Assembly (NCBI GenBank): GCA_937890005.1
Contig: CALBZA010000073.1
Span: forward strand, 1 to 64,000
Direction: 5' to 3'
DNA: 64,000 nt
Source of the DNA: an uncultured Verrucomicrobia subdivision 3 bacterium
Lineage (GTDB): Bacteria; Verrucomicrobiota; Verrucomicrobiia; Limisphaerales; DASXHY01
Positions 7,435 through 21,511 of this stretch are shown here, in pieces. The position numbers were made by a program, and so were the translations under genes. Under the pieces are notes generated by a model that was not told where the DNA came from, made no database searches, and saw only the letters and a list, made by a program, of their open reading frames with translations. The first letter of the stretch is position 1. Each line of letters starts with the position of its first letter.

Positions 7435-8952
7435 CTAGTTCCTATCCGCAAGCGGCCACAGAGCGTCCTTCCCGTCCCAGATTTGACCAAATGGTTTATC
7501 CGACTTGAAAGGGGAAGTGTCACCGCCGTCATCCGTTCCGTCTGTTCCCACGGAATAGAGACGAGATGAATTTTCCGATTCCTTGCGATAGCGGAGCGGT
7601 TTGCCATCCATGTGATCCGTCGAAATTGCGGGCAAATATTGCGGCACAAGGGTGTCGAGGTCGGAAGGGAGTGTGCCGGACGTTTTCCGATGGCGTTCGA
7701 TAGCCACGGCCGTGACCACCAATTGCTGGAGGGTTTGAGCTTCCAGTTCCTTGCGAATGATCACGTCAGTAATTGAGAATGTTTGATTGGAGAAGAGATA
7801 GCGAAAGCGATCGTAAATGCTTGTTTTCTCTTCGTCGTTAAAACCGAACAGGCTCGCGTAAAGCCCCCAATCGGAATCCTCCTTGTTTTCCAGATCTGCC
7901 CAGGAATGGCTGCGTGCGAAACGTTCGCGTTCGATTATGAATTGCCAGCGGTCCAAAGATCGCAATTGATCCTGTGCCGACCATGCGAAACGCCAGAACG
8001 GAGCATAAAACCGGTGAAGCACAACACCGCGGACGGGTAGGGAGCCCAATGCTTCGCCGACTTCGTCGATCGTGTCCTCCCGTTCCTTCAGTGCGAACTC
8101 CAGATTTTTGGCCGAGTTGCGGAGTCGATCTCCATAGATGAGAGCCATCGCCCGTTCCATTTCCATGGCGCGTCCCATGTCCTCGGCAAATCGGGCGCGA
8201 CTCCAGATCGTCTGCAGGTCGGCGAGTTGGGACTCTGTCAGATTGGTGGATTGGAGCGTTTGCCAGGTTGCTTCGAAAGCGATGCGCGCGCAGGCAAATC
8301 GAACAAGCTGGCAAAGAACAAGCGGTTCCGGTTCCTGCATCACGACCAGCTTTACGAGCGCACAGAGATTCGAGTGGGCGGAACTGATATTGCCGCGATG
8401 CAGTTCATTGGCGGTTGCAATGGAAAGAACTTGAACGGCCTTTTTGGTTGTGAGCAGAGGGCCTATCTGGAAGTCGAGAAAGCCTTTGTCGTAATCGAAT
8501 CCGCAATCGTAATCAGGACGCGATGCGGCCGCATGCAGTTCTGCGATCAATTCGCGAGCTTCGTTCAATTGTGGCGTCAGCGAGGTCCAGTCGTTGGTTG
8601 TTCCTTCGTCCGTGGTCCATTGAGGCTGTTTCCAGATGACAACAGTTTTTCCCGGTTCGATGAAAGGCATCAACGACGGCCCGGATGAGAGATTGGTGAG
8701 AATCGATTCCGGACGGTTGGTCAGGGTGGCGAGAATGGTGAAGGCGTTGCGTTCCGGTGCGACAGGTTCGGGCAGGAATACGGCGACATCCAGTTTCTCG
8801 CCTGACGATTTCAGCCGGGCAATGCGGCGTTCCAACATTGATTTCCCACGCAGATGTTCCGACACCGCGAACACGGCGACAGCGAACACGAGAATGCTGA
8901 AAATCCACGCGAAGCGTTTCGGCCAGCGACGTTCTGCCCCTGGTTTGGTCAT
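7435..8952 (-). CDS. Membrane-anchored hypothetical protein with pseudopilin-like C-terminal motif
   Basis: A 505-residue protein with one N-terminal membrane segment (about residues 13-32, FAWIFSILVFAVAVFAVSE) and a long, mostly helical periplasmic region. Near the C-terminus it reads DHMDGKPLRYRKE then LYSVGTDGTDDGGD, a pattern found at the end of many planctomycete and verrucomicrobial exported proteins and reminiscent of the calcium-site tail of type II secretion pseudopilins. I do not recognise an enzyme domain. It is monocistronic and converges with the small gene ending at 7397. Confidence 0.75.
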   Translation of the reverse strand: MTKPGAERRWPKRFAWIFSILVFAVAVFAVSEHLRGKSMLERRIARLKSSGEKLDVAVFLPEPVAPERNAFTILATLTNRPESILTNLSSGPSLMPFIEPGKTVVIWKQPQWTTDEGTTNDWTSLTPQLNEARELIAELHAAASRPDYDCGFDYDKGFLDFQIGPLLTTKKAVQVLSIATANELHRGNISSAHSNLCALVKLVVMQEPEPLVLCQLVRFACARIAFEATWQTLQSTNLTESQLADLQTIWSRARFAEDMGRAMEMERAMALIYGDRLRNSAKNLEFALKEREDTIDEVGEALGSLPVRGVVLHRFYAPFWRFAWSAQDQLRSLDRWQFIIERERFARSHSWADLENKEDSDWGLYASLFGFNDEEKTSIYDRFRYLFSNQTFSITDVIIRKELEAQTLQQLVVTAVAIERHRKTSGTLPSDLDTLVPQYLPAISTDHMDGKPLRYRKESENSSRLYSVGTDGTDDGGDTSPFKSDKPFGQIWDGKDALWPLADRN

Positions 8953-9064
8953 AGAATGAATGTGCGCAATCTGACAAAGCGACTGAGCGGGGACAAGACT
9001 GTGAAGATTTAGCGCTCCAAAAGCCCCGGTTGACCCGTTGCATCATGCGCAGTAACGTTTGGCC

Positions 9065-9256
9065 ATGGCAACAGCCAGTCAGGTCCAAAAGAATCTTCAA
9101 GCGGCGATGCGCGAAGCGTTGCGCATTCAGGATCGCTTCGTTGCCGAACCGCTGTTTGCCAAAACGGGACGAGGCCATCTTAAGAGTGAAGGCATCTCCA
9201 CGATTTCAAAGATCAAGGCGAACCTCAGCCGCAAAAAGGCATCCAAGCCGAAATGA
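9065..9256 (+). CDS. Small basic hypothetical protein, first gene of a pair
   Basis: A 63-residue protein starting at the ATG at 9065 (an in-frame TTG lies 6 nt upstream). It has a helical N-terminus (SQVQKNLQAAMREALRIQDR) and a Lys-rich C-terminal tail ending RKKASKPK. Its stop codon overlaps the next ATG (ATGA), the spacing of a tightly coupled two-gene unit. Size, charge and arrangement are those of an antitoxin or DNA-binding partner, but I recognise no family, so that is a guess. Confidence 0.55.
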   Translation: MATASQVQKNLQAAMREALRIQDRFVAEPLFAKTGRGHLKSEGISTISKIKANLSRKKASKPK

Positions 9257-9630
9257 AACGGCGCTGGCTGGAGGATTGGCCTTGGGAAACCGTGGTGGCC
9301 ATCAACGCTGGCCTCTGCAAAGAAAAGAACGCTCTGCACAAACCCACTTCCGACGGTTACGAACCGGCGCACAAACTTTGGGAGGAATCCCGTGCTCGTG
9401 AACTGACTTTACGCGAAACATTGGACATGTTCCGCCAATGTCACAAGCTGGCGCCCTTCTGTATCTACAACGGCAATACGTTCGTAGCCATTGGCCGTAC
9501 CATGATTCAAGACATGCTGCGGAAAATGCCACCTGTTCGAGCGCACAGTTTCCGCAGTGTTGTCGGTCATTATATCGCGGGAACGACGGGGGCGGAGGAA
9601 TTGAGCAAAGCACTTGATGAACTCAATTGA
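9253..9630 (+). CDS. Hypothetical protein, second gene of the pair
   Basis: A 125-residue protein (MKRRWLEDWPWETV at the start, SKALDELN at the end) with several Trp, His and Cys residues in the first two thirds and no signal or membrane segment. It is coupled to the preceding small basic protein by a 4-nt overlap. No family recognised. Its 3' end has a diverged second copy at about 10822-10901, beyond the RES-Xre pair, which shows that this locus was once duplicated or rearranged. Confidence 0.6.
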   Translation: MKRRWLEDWPWETVVAINAGLCKEKNALHKPTSDGYEPAHKLWEESRARELTLRETLDMFRQCHKLAPFCIYNGNTFVAIGRTMIQDMLRKMPPVRAHSFRSVVGHYIAGTTGAEELSKALDELN

Positions 9631-9713
9631 TTTTTACTGTGAAACACGCATTTTCCCAAATTATAGCGGTCCCGCCATTCGGGATGAGTTCGCTCTGACT
9701 TCCAGAATATTTG

Positions 9714-9731
9714 AGCCGACTCACGTCGGCT
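9714..9731. repeat. AGCCGAC/GTCGGCT hairpin
   Basis: A perfect 7-bp inverted repeat around a TCAC loop, in the gap between the two-gene unit and the RES-Xre promoter. It may be a weak terminator or a fragment of an interspersed repeat. No T tract follows. Confidence 0.4.
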
Positions 9732-9787
9732 GCTACAGATGCCGTGAACTCGTGCAGTCGCTCCTTTTAGCTCCCATTCAACTCCCG

Positions 9788-9816
9788 TTGACGTCTGGCT
9801 CATGTGAGACTATTTT
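9788..9816 (+). promoter_or_regulatory. Promoter of the Xre-RES operon
   Basis: TTGACG and TATTTT are separated by exactly 17 nt. The -10 ends only 9 nt before the antitoxin ATG at 9826, so the transcript would start a few bases before the codon and be nearly leaderless. Between the boxes lies GTCTGGCTCATGTGAGAC, an imperfect dyad (GTCT/AGAC and CTCA/TGAG arms), a plausible autorepression operator for the Xre antitoxin. Confidence 0.6.
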
Positions 9817-9825
9817 TCGTATCAA

Positions 9826-10314
9826 ATGAGTGAGACGTTGACGAAGCCTCAAGGGCGAAAAGCTGCGCGCGGAAAATCCAGCGATGGCGTGGTGAACTTT
9901 TATGTCCATGGGGCGGCCGGCAAAACCACCGAGAAAACCTTCGCACCCTCAAACCTGGTTGAATTGCTGAAAGTCGGTCTGCCGGTGACAGAGTTGACTG
10001 ATCTCCAGGAAAGCCTCGCCGTACCCACGGAAAAGCTGGCTCCCATGCTCGGGATTTCAAAAGCCACTTTCCATCGGCGCAAAGGCGCAGGCGAACGATT
10101 GGACTCAGCCGAGTCTGACCGCGTCGTGCGCTTCGCCCGGCTTCTCGGTCAGGCCATCAAAGTGATGGGAGATGAGGAAGACGCCCGCCAGTGGCTGAAC
10201 TCGCCACAGCTTGGTTTGGGTGGCGCAGTGCCGCTCGACTATGCAAGGACCGAAGTCGGCGCCCGCGAGGTTGAAAATCTGTTGGGCCGCATCGAACACG
10301 GCGTCTATTCCTGA
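9826..10314 (+). CDS. Xre/MbcA/ParS-type antitoxin (DUF2384)
   Basis: A 162-residue antitoxin. The N-terminus is disordered and basic. The middle holds a helix-turn-helix (LAPMLGISKATFHRRKGAGERL, about residues 67-90) and the C-terminal DUF2384 toxin-binding region (FARLLGQAIKVMGDEEDARQWLNSPQLGLGGAVPLDYARTEVGAREVENLLGRIEHGVYS). The ARQWL...P...G..P...GA..V...L..IE.GV.. pattern is diagnostic of this antitoxin class. The stop overlaps the toxin ATG by one base. It should neutralise the RES toxin and repress its own promoter. Confidence 0.93.
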   Translation: MSETLTKPQGRKAARGKSSDGVVNFYVHGAAGKTTEKTFAPSNLVELLKVGLPVTELTDLQESLAVPTEKLAPMLGISKATFHRRKGAGERLDSAESDRVVRFARLLGQAIKVMGDEEDARQWLNSPQLGLGGAVPLDYARTEVGAREVENLLGRIEHGVYS

Positions 10315-10775
10315 TGCTCACGGGATGGCGCATCGTGCCGGCGGGCACTGCGGACAAGGCATTCACCGGCGAAGGCGCGAGACTTTACGGCGGTCGCTGG
10401 AATTCCGTCGGTGTTCCGGTGGTTTATGCGAGTGAACATCAATCGCTCGCGGCGTTGGAGACCCGCGTCCACATTGACACCACCCGGAAAATCAAACGTT
10501 ATAAATGCTTCGCGTTTCATTTCGACGAGAAGCTGATGCAGGTTTTCCACGTTGAATCGCTGCCGGAAGACTGGCAGGACGAGCCGCCGCCACCCTCGGT
10601 CCAGGCGATCGGCGACGCGTGGGTGAAGGCCGCTGAGTCGGTTATTCTCGCAGTTCCAAGCGTCATCATTCCGGCCGAGCGAAACTATCTGATCAATCCC
10701 AATCATCCGGATTTCAAGAAGATCAAAATCAAAACTCCGACCGATTTCGCATTTGATCCGCGCCTGCTGAAATAA
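10314..10775 (+). CDS. RES-domain toxin (NAD-depleting)
   Basis: A 153-residue RES-domain protein, partner of the preceding Xre antitoxin (1-nt overlap, same operon). The three name-giving residues are visible: Arg about 28 in RLYGGRWNS, Glu about 49 in LAALETRVH, and Ser about 116 in AVPSVIIPAERNYLINP. Family members such as MbcT degrade NAD+ and stop growth until the antitoxin binds. Length and motif spacing are normal, so the toxin looks intact. Confidence 0.94.
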   Translation: MLTGWRIVPAGTADKAFTGEGARLYGGRWNSVGVPVVYASEHQSLAALETRVHIDTTRKIKRYKCFAFHFDEKLMQVFHVESLPEDWQDEPPPPSVQAIGDAWVKAAESVILAVPSVIIPAERNYLINPNHPDFKKIKIKTPTDFAFDPRLLK

Positions 10776-11087
10776 ATTCACCCATCTGCCGTCAAGTGCC
10801 ACTGGCTCGCGGGGTTCTGCTTCTCGAAGCATAGTTGGCCACTACATCGCGGGAACGTCGGGCCGGAGGAATTGAGTAAAACGCTTGATAAACTGACTTA
10901 AGACATCAATTTCAGAAATGTTATTCTCTCCCCAAGGCGCATGAACAACGTAACCGCTTGTGAAAAAAACGTTCAGCCTCATATGGAGCCTGACAAGATC
11001 TTCACGCAAAGCTGATTTGGTTAAGTCAGTCATCGAATCATACTTCACTTGGACCGTTTGCACCTCTGCGCCTTCGCGTCTCAGCGG
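10776..11087. other. Intergenic region between RES toxin and gcvP
   Basis: A 312-nt stretch. It contains the decayed gene end described at 10822-10901. The remainder shows no hairpin terminator, no repeat I recognise and no convincing gene. A 73-codon frame on the minus strand runs through it but overlaps the decayed copy and has no good ribosome site. Confidence 0.5.
10822..10901 (+). pseudogene. Decayed copy of the 3' end of the gene at 9253-9630
   Basis: Reads RSIVGHYIAGTSG and then, after a one-base loss, PEELSKTLDKLT and a stop, against RSVVGHYIAGTTGAEELSKALDELN in the intact gene. Roughly three in four bases match by eye. Only the last 25 or so codons survive, the frame is broken, and there is no start. 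It lies 46 nt after the RES toxin stop, so the toxin-antitoxin pair sits between the full copy and this remnant. Confidence 0.75.
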
Positions 11088-14048
<2,961 letters not shown>

Positions 14049-14360
14049 GCCGGGAAGTTAAGAACGAAGTCCTGCAAATCAAGTGAGAATCCGGAAGAGA
14101 GCCACGACTGGAACACGGATGAAATACAGATTCGGAACGATTCGCGCGCGGCAGGGTTTTTGGATTGGACCGGCAGCGGGAACGATTTTTTTCGGGCATC
14201 CGGAATTGGACAGATTCGGATCTTTGTCCATCTGATTCTCCGCTGCGGCCAGGATTTGGATTAAAGATATTCCTTGAAACATTCGCGGGCTGTTGTGTCT
14301 GATTGTTTGCGGCCGGACTGGCGATCGAATTTCAAAGATGACCAGACCGCAGAACATCTT
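14049..14360. other. Divergent intergenic region between gcvP and a secreted-protein gene
   Basis: 312 nt that must hold promoters for both flanking genes. I see a CCACGACTGGAACACGGATG stretch of the dispersed type near 14101, but no glycine riboswitch consensus upstream of gcvP and no clear hairpin. No convincing gene. Confidence 0.45.
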
Positions 14361-15083
14361 ATGAATAGAGCAATCGTGGTAGCGGTTCTTCTCACACTGG
14401 CTGCCGTTGACGGCGCGACCGCGGCAGAGTCAGGCAACTCAAACAAAGTTTTCGAGGCAGTTACCAAACTTCAGGCTGCACCCAACTTCAGCTGGACAAC
14501 GACGATCAAAATGCCTGGATCGCCCTGGGAGATGGGACCGCTGAAGGCGCGCACGGAGAAGGACGGCTACACGTTCACGACGCAGGAAGTGGGTGGCTTT
14601 GAAACCGAAGTGGTTTTCAAGGGCGACAAGATCGTCATCAAGCAGGACGGCGAATGGCGTACGCGCGAGGAGCTGGACGGCTTCCAGCAGATTATGGCGG
14701 GCGTGATCACACGTAACGGCACGGCGGCACAGGAGGCGACCAACATGCTGGCCAAGGCAAAGGAGCTTAAAGCGGAGGACGGCGGGCTGCTCTCGGCGGA
14801 ATACACGGATGAAGGTGCGAAAGCGTTGTTGAGCTTTGGCGGACCGGGCGCCCCCGGACCGAAGAATGCAAAAGGTTCAATCAAGTTTTGGTTGAAGGAT
14901 GACGCGCTGGCGAAGTTTGAATCGCATCTCAAGGGCGATCTGGCGGGACCCGATGGCGGGGAACAACCGTTCGAAATGATCCGAACATTTGAAATTCAGG
15001 AAGTCGGAAGCACCAAAGTGAACGTTCCGGAAGGAGCAAAGACGAAGCTCGAGCCGAAGAAGGAACCTTCCGCGGCAAAGTAG
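14361..15083 (+). CDS. Secreted hypothetical protein
   Basis: A 240-residue protein with a Sec signal (MNRAIVVAVLLTLAAVDGATAAE, cleavage near residue 22). The mature part repeats a pattern of beta strands (FSWTTTIKMPGSPWEMGPLKARTEKDGYTFTTQEV) reminiscent of periplasmic lipid-carrier folds such as LolA, but the resemblance is only in outline. The C-terminus is Lys- and Glu-rich (KTKLEPKKEPSAAK). An upstream in-frame ATG at 14274 would give a 29-residue leader without signal character, so the ATG at 14361 is preferred. Function unknown. Confidence 0.72.
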   Translation: MNRAIVVAVLLTLAAVDGATAAESGNSNKVFEAVTKLQAAPNFSWTTTIKMPGSPWEMGPLKARTEKDGYTFTTQEVGGFETEVVFKGDKIVIKQDGEWRTREELDGFQQIMAGVITRNGTAAQEATNMLAKAKELKAEDGGLLSAEYTDEGAKALLSFGGPGAPGPKNAKGSIKFWLKDDALAKFESHLKGDLAGPDGGEQPFEMIRTFEIQEVGSTKVNVPEGAKTKLEPKKEPSAAK

Positions 15084-17977
<2,894 letters not shown>

Positions 17978-17980
17978 AGG

Positions 17981-18010
17981 TTGACGAATGTGGTCACATG
18001 TGACTACATT
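17981..18010 (+). promoter_or_regulatory. Promoter and palindromic operator of the toxin-antitoxin operon
   Basis: TTGACG begins 4 nt after the gyrB stop. An 18-nt spacer leads to TACATT as the -10. Positions 17987-18010 are a 24-bp palindrome, AATGTGGTCACA / TGTGACTACATT, broken by a single mismatched pair. It covers the spacer and the -10, the expected position for an antitoxin repressor, and lies just upstream of the antitoxin ATG at 18020. Confidence 0.72.
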
Positions 18011-18019
18011 CCGGGTGTT

Positions 18020-18382
18020 ATGGAAAAGAAACAACAGGTGCCGCTCTACAAACAGCCTGTGCCGAAGCTTGGCTTGGAATCGGAAACTACGGGGCCGATT
18101 GAGCTGCGCGAGGCGGTGGTGTTGCCTGGGGTTGGTCTTTCGATTCCGGTCCGGGCAGCCAAGGCGAAATTGTCGGCTCTGCTTGAATTGGTCGCAAGCG
18201 GTCAGGAAGTCACGATTACGAGCGATGGCAAACCGAAAGCCGTGCTTTCGCCGGTTTCAAAAGCCAGGCCGCGCAAGGTATTCACGGGAACGATGGAGCA
18301 TCTCCGGAAGGTGCCCATGCAGACCGAAGGACCGTTTGCAGAAGAATTGATACGCGCCGACCGCGATGGTCGCGGCTGGTAA
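18020..18382 (+). CDS. Phd/YefM-type antitoxin
   Basis: A 120-residue antitoxin starting at the ATG at 18020. A 35-residue N-terminal extension precedes the Phd/YefM core (VGLSIPVRAAKAKLSALLELVASGQEVTITSDGKPKAVLSPV), which has the typical A...LS.LL..V..GE.V.IT..GKP.A.L pattern. The Arg- and Glu-rich C-terminal tail should wrap the toxin. The stop is 3 nt before the PIN toxin ATG. It likely represses its operon through the palindrome at 17987-18010. The long N-terminal extension is unusual. Confidence 0.88.
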   Translation: MEKKQQVPLYKQPVPKLGLESETTGPIELREAVVLPGVGLSIPVRAAKAKLSALLELVASGQEVTITSDGKPKAVLSPVSKARPRKVFTGTMEHLRKVPMQTEGPFAEELIRADRDGRGW

Positions 18383-18385
18383 ACG

Positions 18386-18817
18386 ATGTACCTGGATTCC
18401 TGCGTCATCGTAAAACTGGTCAGTCCGGAGCCGGACAGCGCGGCGTATCACGAAATTGTGGCCGGGCAACCGGTTGTCACGTCTGAACTGGCCGTGGCAG
18501 AAGTGCGTTCCGCCCTGCTCGCGAAAGAGCGGACAGGGCGGATTTCCCAACGCGATCGCCAGACTTGCTGGCGGGTGTTTCAGGAAAAAGTGCGGGATCA
18601 GGAGTTTTTGCTTCTGCCTTTGAGCCGACAGGTGATCGAGCGGGCGGGAGCGGTGATCGATCAATGTCATCCGAATATTCCGTTGCGGACGTTGGATGCG
18701 ATTCACGTCGCGACGGCAGAATTGAATGGCGGCGAGTTGATGTGCAGCAGCGACAACCGGGTCAATGAAGCATCGGAATTCATCGGACTCATGATTGTGC
18801 CGCCGCCAAAAAAATAA
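18386..18817 (+). CDS. PIN-domain ribonuclease toxin (VapC-like)
   Basis: A 143-residue PIN-domain protein. The four acidic metal ligands are present: Asp 4 in MYLDSCVIVKL, Glu 39 in SELAVAEVRSALL, Asp 104 in RTLDAIHVATA and Asp 123 in CSSDNRVNEAS, so the nuclease should be active. Family members cleave RNA, often tRNA or rRNA. It follows its antitoxin directly and ends 6 nt before gyrA, so toxin transcription will run into gyrA unless gyrA has its own promoter inside the toxin gene. Confidence 0.93.
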   Translation: MYLDSCVIVKLVSPEPDSAAYHEIVAGQPVVTSELAVAEVRSALLAKERTGRISQRDRQTCWRVFQEKVRDQEFLLLPLSRQVIERAGAVIDQCHPNIPLRTLDAIHVATAELNGGELMCSSDNRVNEASEFIGLMIVPPPKK

Positions 18818-18823
18818 TTTCCA

Positions 18824-21511
18824 ATGTCAGACGAAACTGAAAAAAACCAGCCGCCTCAGCCGGGCGGTGCTTACTCGCAGGGCGAAAAAATCTCAAAGAT
18901 CAACGTAGCCGAAGAGATCAAGGCGTCGTTCCTCGATTATTCGATGTCCGTGATCATTTCGCGCGCTTTGCCGGACGTGCGCGACGGACTCAAACCGTCC
19001 CAGCGCCGCATCCTGTATGCGATGCACGAGCTGTCGCTGTTCCCCGGCCGCAAACATTACAAGTGCGCGAAGATTTGCGGTGACACGTCGGGCAACTACC
19101 ATCCGCATGGTGAGGCGGTGATTTATCCGACACTTGTTCACATGGCCCAGCCGTGGGCGATGCGCGAGAAGCTCGTGGATGGCAAGGGCAACTTCGGGTC
19201 GATTGAAAACGATCCGCCGGCGGCCATGCGTTATACCGAGGCGCGATTGACGCACCTGGGCGCCGCGCTCATGCAGGACATGGATCGGGACACGGTGGAT
19301 TTCGTCCCGAACTACGACGAGCGCATGACCGAGCCGACGGTTTTCCCGGCGGCATTTCCGAATCTTCTGGTCAATGGCGGCACCGGTATCGCCGTCGGCA
19401 TGGCGACCAACATGCCGCCGCACAACCTCGGTGAAGTCATCGACGGCATCTGCGCGCAGATCGACAACCCGGCCATCACGTCGCTGGAGTTGATGAAGCA
19501 CATCAAGGGGCCGGATTTTCCGACCGGCGGTTTGATCTGCGGGATTGAGGGAATCAAGAACTACTTTGAGACCGGTCGTGGCAGTATCAAGTTGCGCGGA
19601 CGGGTGGGTGTTGAAGAAATGAAGGGCAACCGCGAGCAGATCGTGGTGACGGAAATTCCCTTCAACGTGAATCGCGCGGCACTGGAGGAGCGCATTGCCG
19701 AGCTGGTGAATGAAAAGGTCATCACCGAAATCAGCGCGATGCGAAATGAGTCGGACGAAAACACCCGGCTCGTGATGGAACTCAAGCGCGATGGGAACCC
19801 GAAGGTTGTCATCAACAACCTTTACAAGCACACGCAGTTGGAGGTGACCTTCAGCGTCAACTCGCTGGCCATCGACCACGGCCGTCCCAAGACGCTCAAT
19901 CTCAAGCAAATCATCCAGTGTTACATTGAGCATCGCCGCGAAGTGGTTCTGCGCCGCACGCGTTTCGAACTGCGCAAGGCTGAGGAACGCGCCGAACTGC
20001 TGGAAGGTTATCTCATCGCACTCGCGAACCTCGACGAGTTCATCCACATCATCCGCTCCAGCAAGACCCGCGACGAAGCGCGCATCAAGCTGCTCGCGTT
20101 TGAATGGAGCCGCGCCCAGGTCGAACAGTGGGGCATTCTGATCCGCAGCGAAGCCCGTGTCATCAACGGGCGTTATGCACTCAGCGAACGGCAGGTGGAC
20201 GCGATCCTGGACCTTCGTCTCTATCAGTTGACCGGCCTTGAAATCGACAAGGTTGAAAAGGAATACAAGGCGCTGCTCGAAACCATCAAGGACCTGCTCG
20301 ACATTCTTGCGAAGGAATCGCGTGTCATGGCGATCATCAAGCAGGAGTTGATGGCCATTAAAGAAAAGCATGCGACACCGCGTCTGACGGAGATTGTTCC
20401 GGATGAAGGCGAGATTGCGATTGAGGACCTGATTGCGAATGAGGGTGTCATCATCACCCTGACTCACAGCGGGCTCATCAAGCGCACGAACGTGAGCGCC
20501 TACCGGGCGCAGCGCCGTGGCGGCAAGGGGGTGATTGGAATGGCGACGAGGGAAGGGGAGACGCCCGAGGATCACGATTTCATCGAGCATCTGTTTACCG
20601 CGAGCACGCACGATTACCTGATGTTCTTCACGAACACAGGACGCGTTTATGTGGAGCGCGTGCATGAAATTCCGGACATGGGCCGCGCTGCGAAAGGCCG
20701 CAGCATCGCCAATCTCCTTGAACTCAAGGAAGGTGAAAAGATCGCGGCAATGATCCGTGTTCTCTCAAAGACCGGTCCGAATCGTGAAGATTTGACCTGG
20801 CAGCAATCCGGCGAACTTTTCTTTGCGACACAGAAGGGCACCGTCAAAAAGACGTCCCTCAACGAATTCGCAAACGTGCGCAAGGGCGGCATCATTGCGA
20901 TTTCCATTGAGGAAGGTGACACGCTGATCGATGTGAAACTCACCCGTGGAAGCATTGTCGAAAGCGACGGTGTGAAGGATCCCGGTGACGACGTCGTGTT
21001 GATCACCAGGAACGGCATGAGCATTCGGTTCCATGAATCGGATGTCCGTTCGATGGGACGCACCGCGGCCGGAGTGCGCGGCATCAACCTTGATGACGAT
21101 GATGCTCTTGTGGCTGCGGCGATTGTGGTTCCTGACGCAACATTGCTGGTTGCCGGCGAGAATGGCATCGGCAAGCGAACGGACTTTGGCGAATACCGGA
21201 TTCAGTCGCGTGGTGGAAAAGGCATCATCACCATGAAGACGACTGAGAAAACCGGTTGCGTGGTCGGCGCGCTTACGGTGCGTGACACGGATGAGATCAT
21301 GCTGATCACAACCGGCGGACAGATGGTGCGCACGTTCGTGAAAGACATTCGCGAGGCCGGCAGAAATACGCAGGGCGTCAAGCTCATCAACCTCGATGAA
21401 GGCGACAAGCTGCAGGCCATCGCGCCTGTCATCAGCGAGCAGCAGGAAGAAGCGGCTGGCGACGGGGATGGCGCCGACAGTGCCGACAGCGCACCCGCAG
21501 AGACAGCCTGA
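18824..21511 (+). CDS. gyrA: DNA gyrase subunit A
   Basis: Cleavage subunit of DNA gyrase, 895 residues. Starts with SFLDYSMSVIISRALPDVRDGLKPSQRRILYAM, holds the breakage-reunion domain with the quinolone region (GNYHPHGEAVIYPTLVHMAQPW) and active-site Tyr in AAMRYTEARL, and has the six-bladed C-terminal DNA-wrapping domain including the GyrA box QRRGGKG near residue 564. That box separates it from ParC. The tail is acidic and Ala-rich. It begins 6 nt after the toxin gene. The stop abuts the stop of the convergent gene at 21512. Confidence 0.97.
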   Translation: MSDETEKNQPPQPGGAYSQGEKISKINVAEEIKASFLDYSMSVIISRALPDVRDGLKPSQRRILYAMHELSLFPGRKHYKCAKICGDTSGNYHPHGEAVIYPTLVHMAQPWAMREKLVDGKGNFGSIENDPPAAMRYTEARLTHLGAALMQDMDRDTVDFVPNYDERMTEPTVFPAAFPNLLVNGGTGIAVGMATNMPPHNLGEVIDGICAQIDNPAITSLELMKHIKGPDFPTGGLICGIEGIKNYFETGRGSIKLRGRVGVEEMKGNREQIVVTEIPFNVNRAALEERIAELVNEKVITEISAMRNESDENTRLVMELKRDGNPKVVINNLYKHTQLEVTFSVNSLAIDHGRPKTLNLKQIIQCYIEHRREVVLRRTRFELRKAEERAELLEGYLIALANLDEFIHIIRSSKTRDEARIKLLAFEWSRAQVEQWGILIRSEARVINGRYALSERQVDAILDLRLYQLTGLEIDKVEKEYKALLETIKDLLDILAKESRVMAIIKQELMAIKEKHATPRLTEIVPDEGEIAIEDLIANEGVIITLTHSGLIKRTNVSAYRAQRRGGKGVIGMATREGETPEDHDFIEHLFTASTHDYLMFFTNTGRVYVERVHEIPDMGRAAKGRSIANLLELKEGEKIAAMIRVLSKTGPNREDLTWQQSGELFFATQKGTVKKTSLNEFANVRKGGIIAISIEEGDTLIDVKLTRGSIVESDGVKDPGDDVVLITRNGMSIRFHESDVRSMGRTAAGVRGINLDDDDALVAAAIVVPDATLLVAGENGIGKRTDFGEYRIQSRGGKGIITMKTTEKTGCVVGALTVRDTDEIMLITTGGQMVRTFVKDIREAGRNTQGVKLINLDEGDKLQAIAPVISEQQEEAAGDGDGADSADSAPAETA

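Noticed and set aside
10842..11063. Minus-strand 73-codon frame between the RES toxin and gcvP
   Set aside because: Overlaps the decayed copy of a plus-strand gene end and lacks a ribosome site or recognisable content.
14049..14200. Possible glycine riboswitch upstream of gcvP
   Set aside because: I looked for the paired aptamer consensus on the minus strand and did not find its conserved elements.
18893..20665. 590-codon open frame on the minus strand
   Set aside because: Antisense to gyrA, explained by strong codon bias in the real gene.
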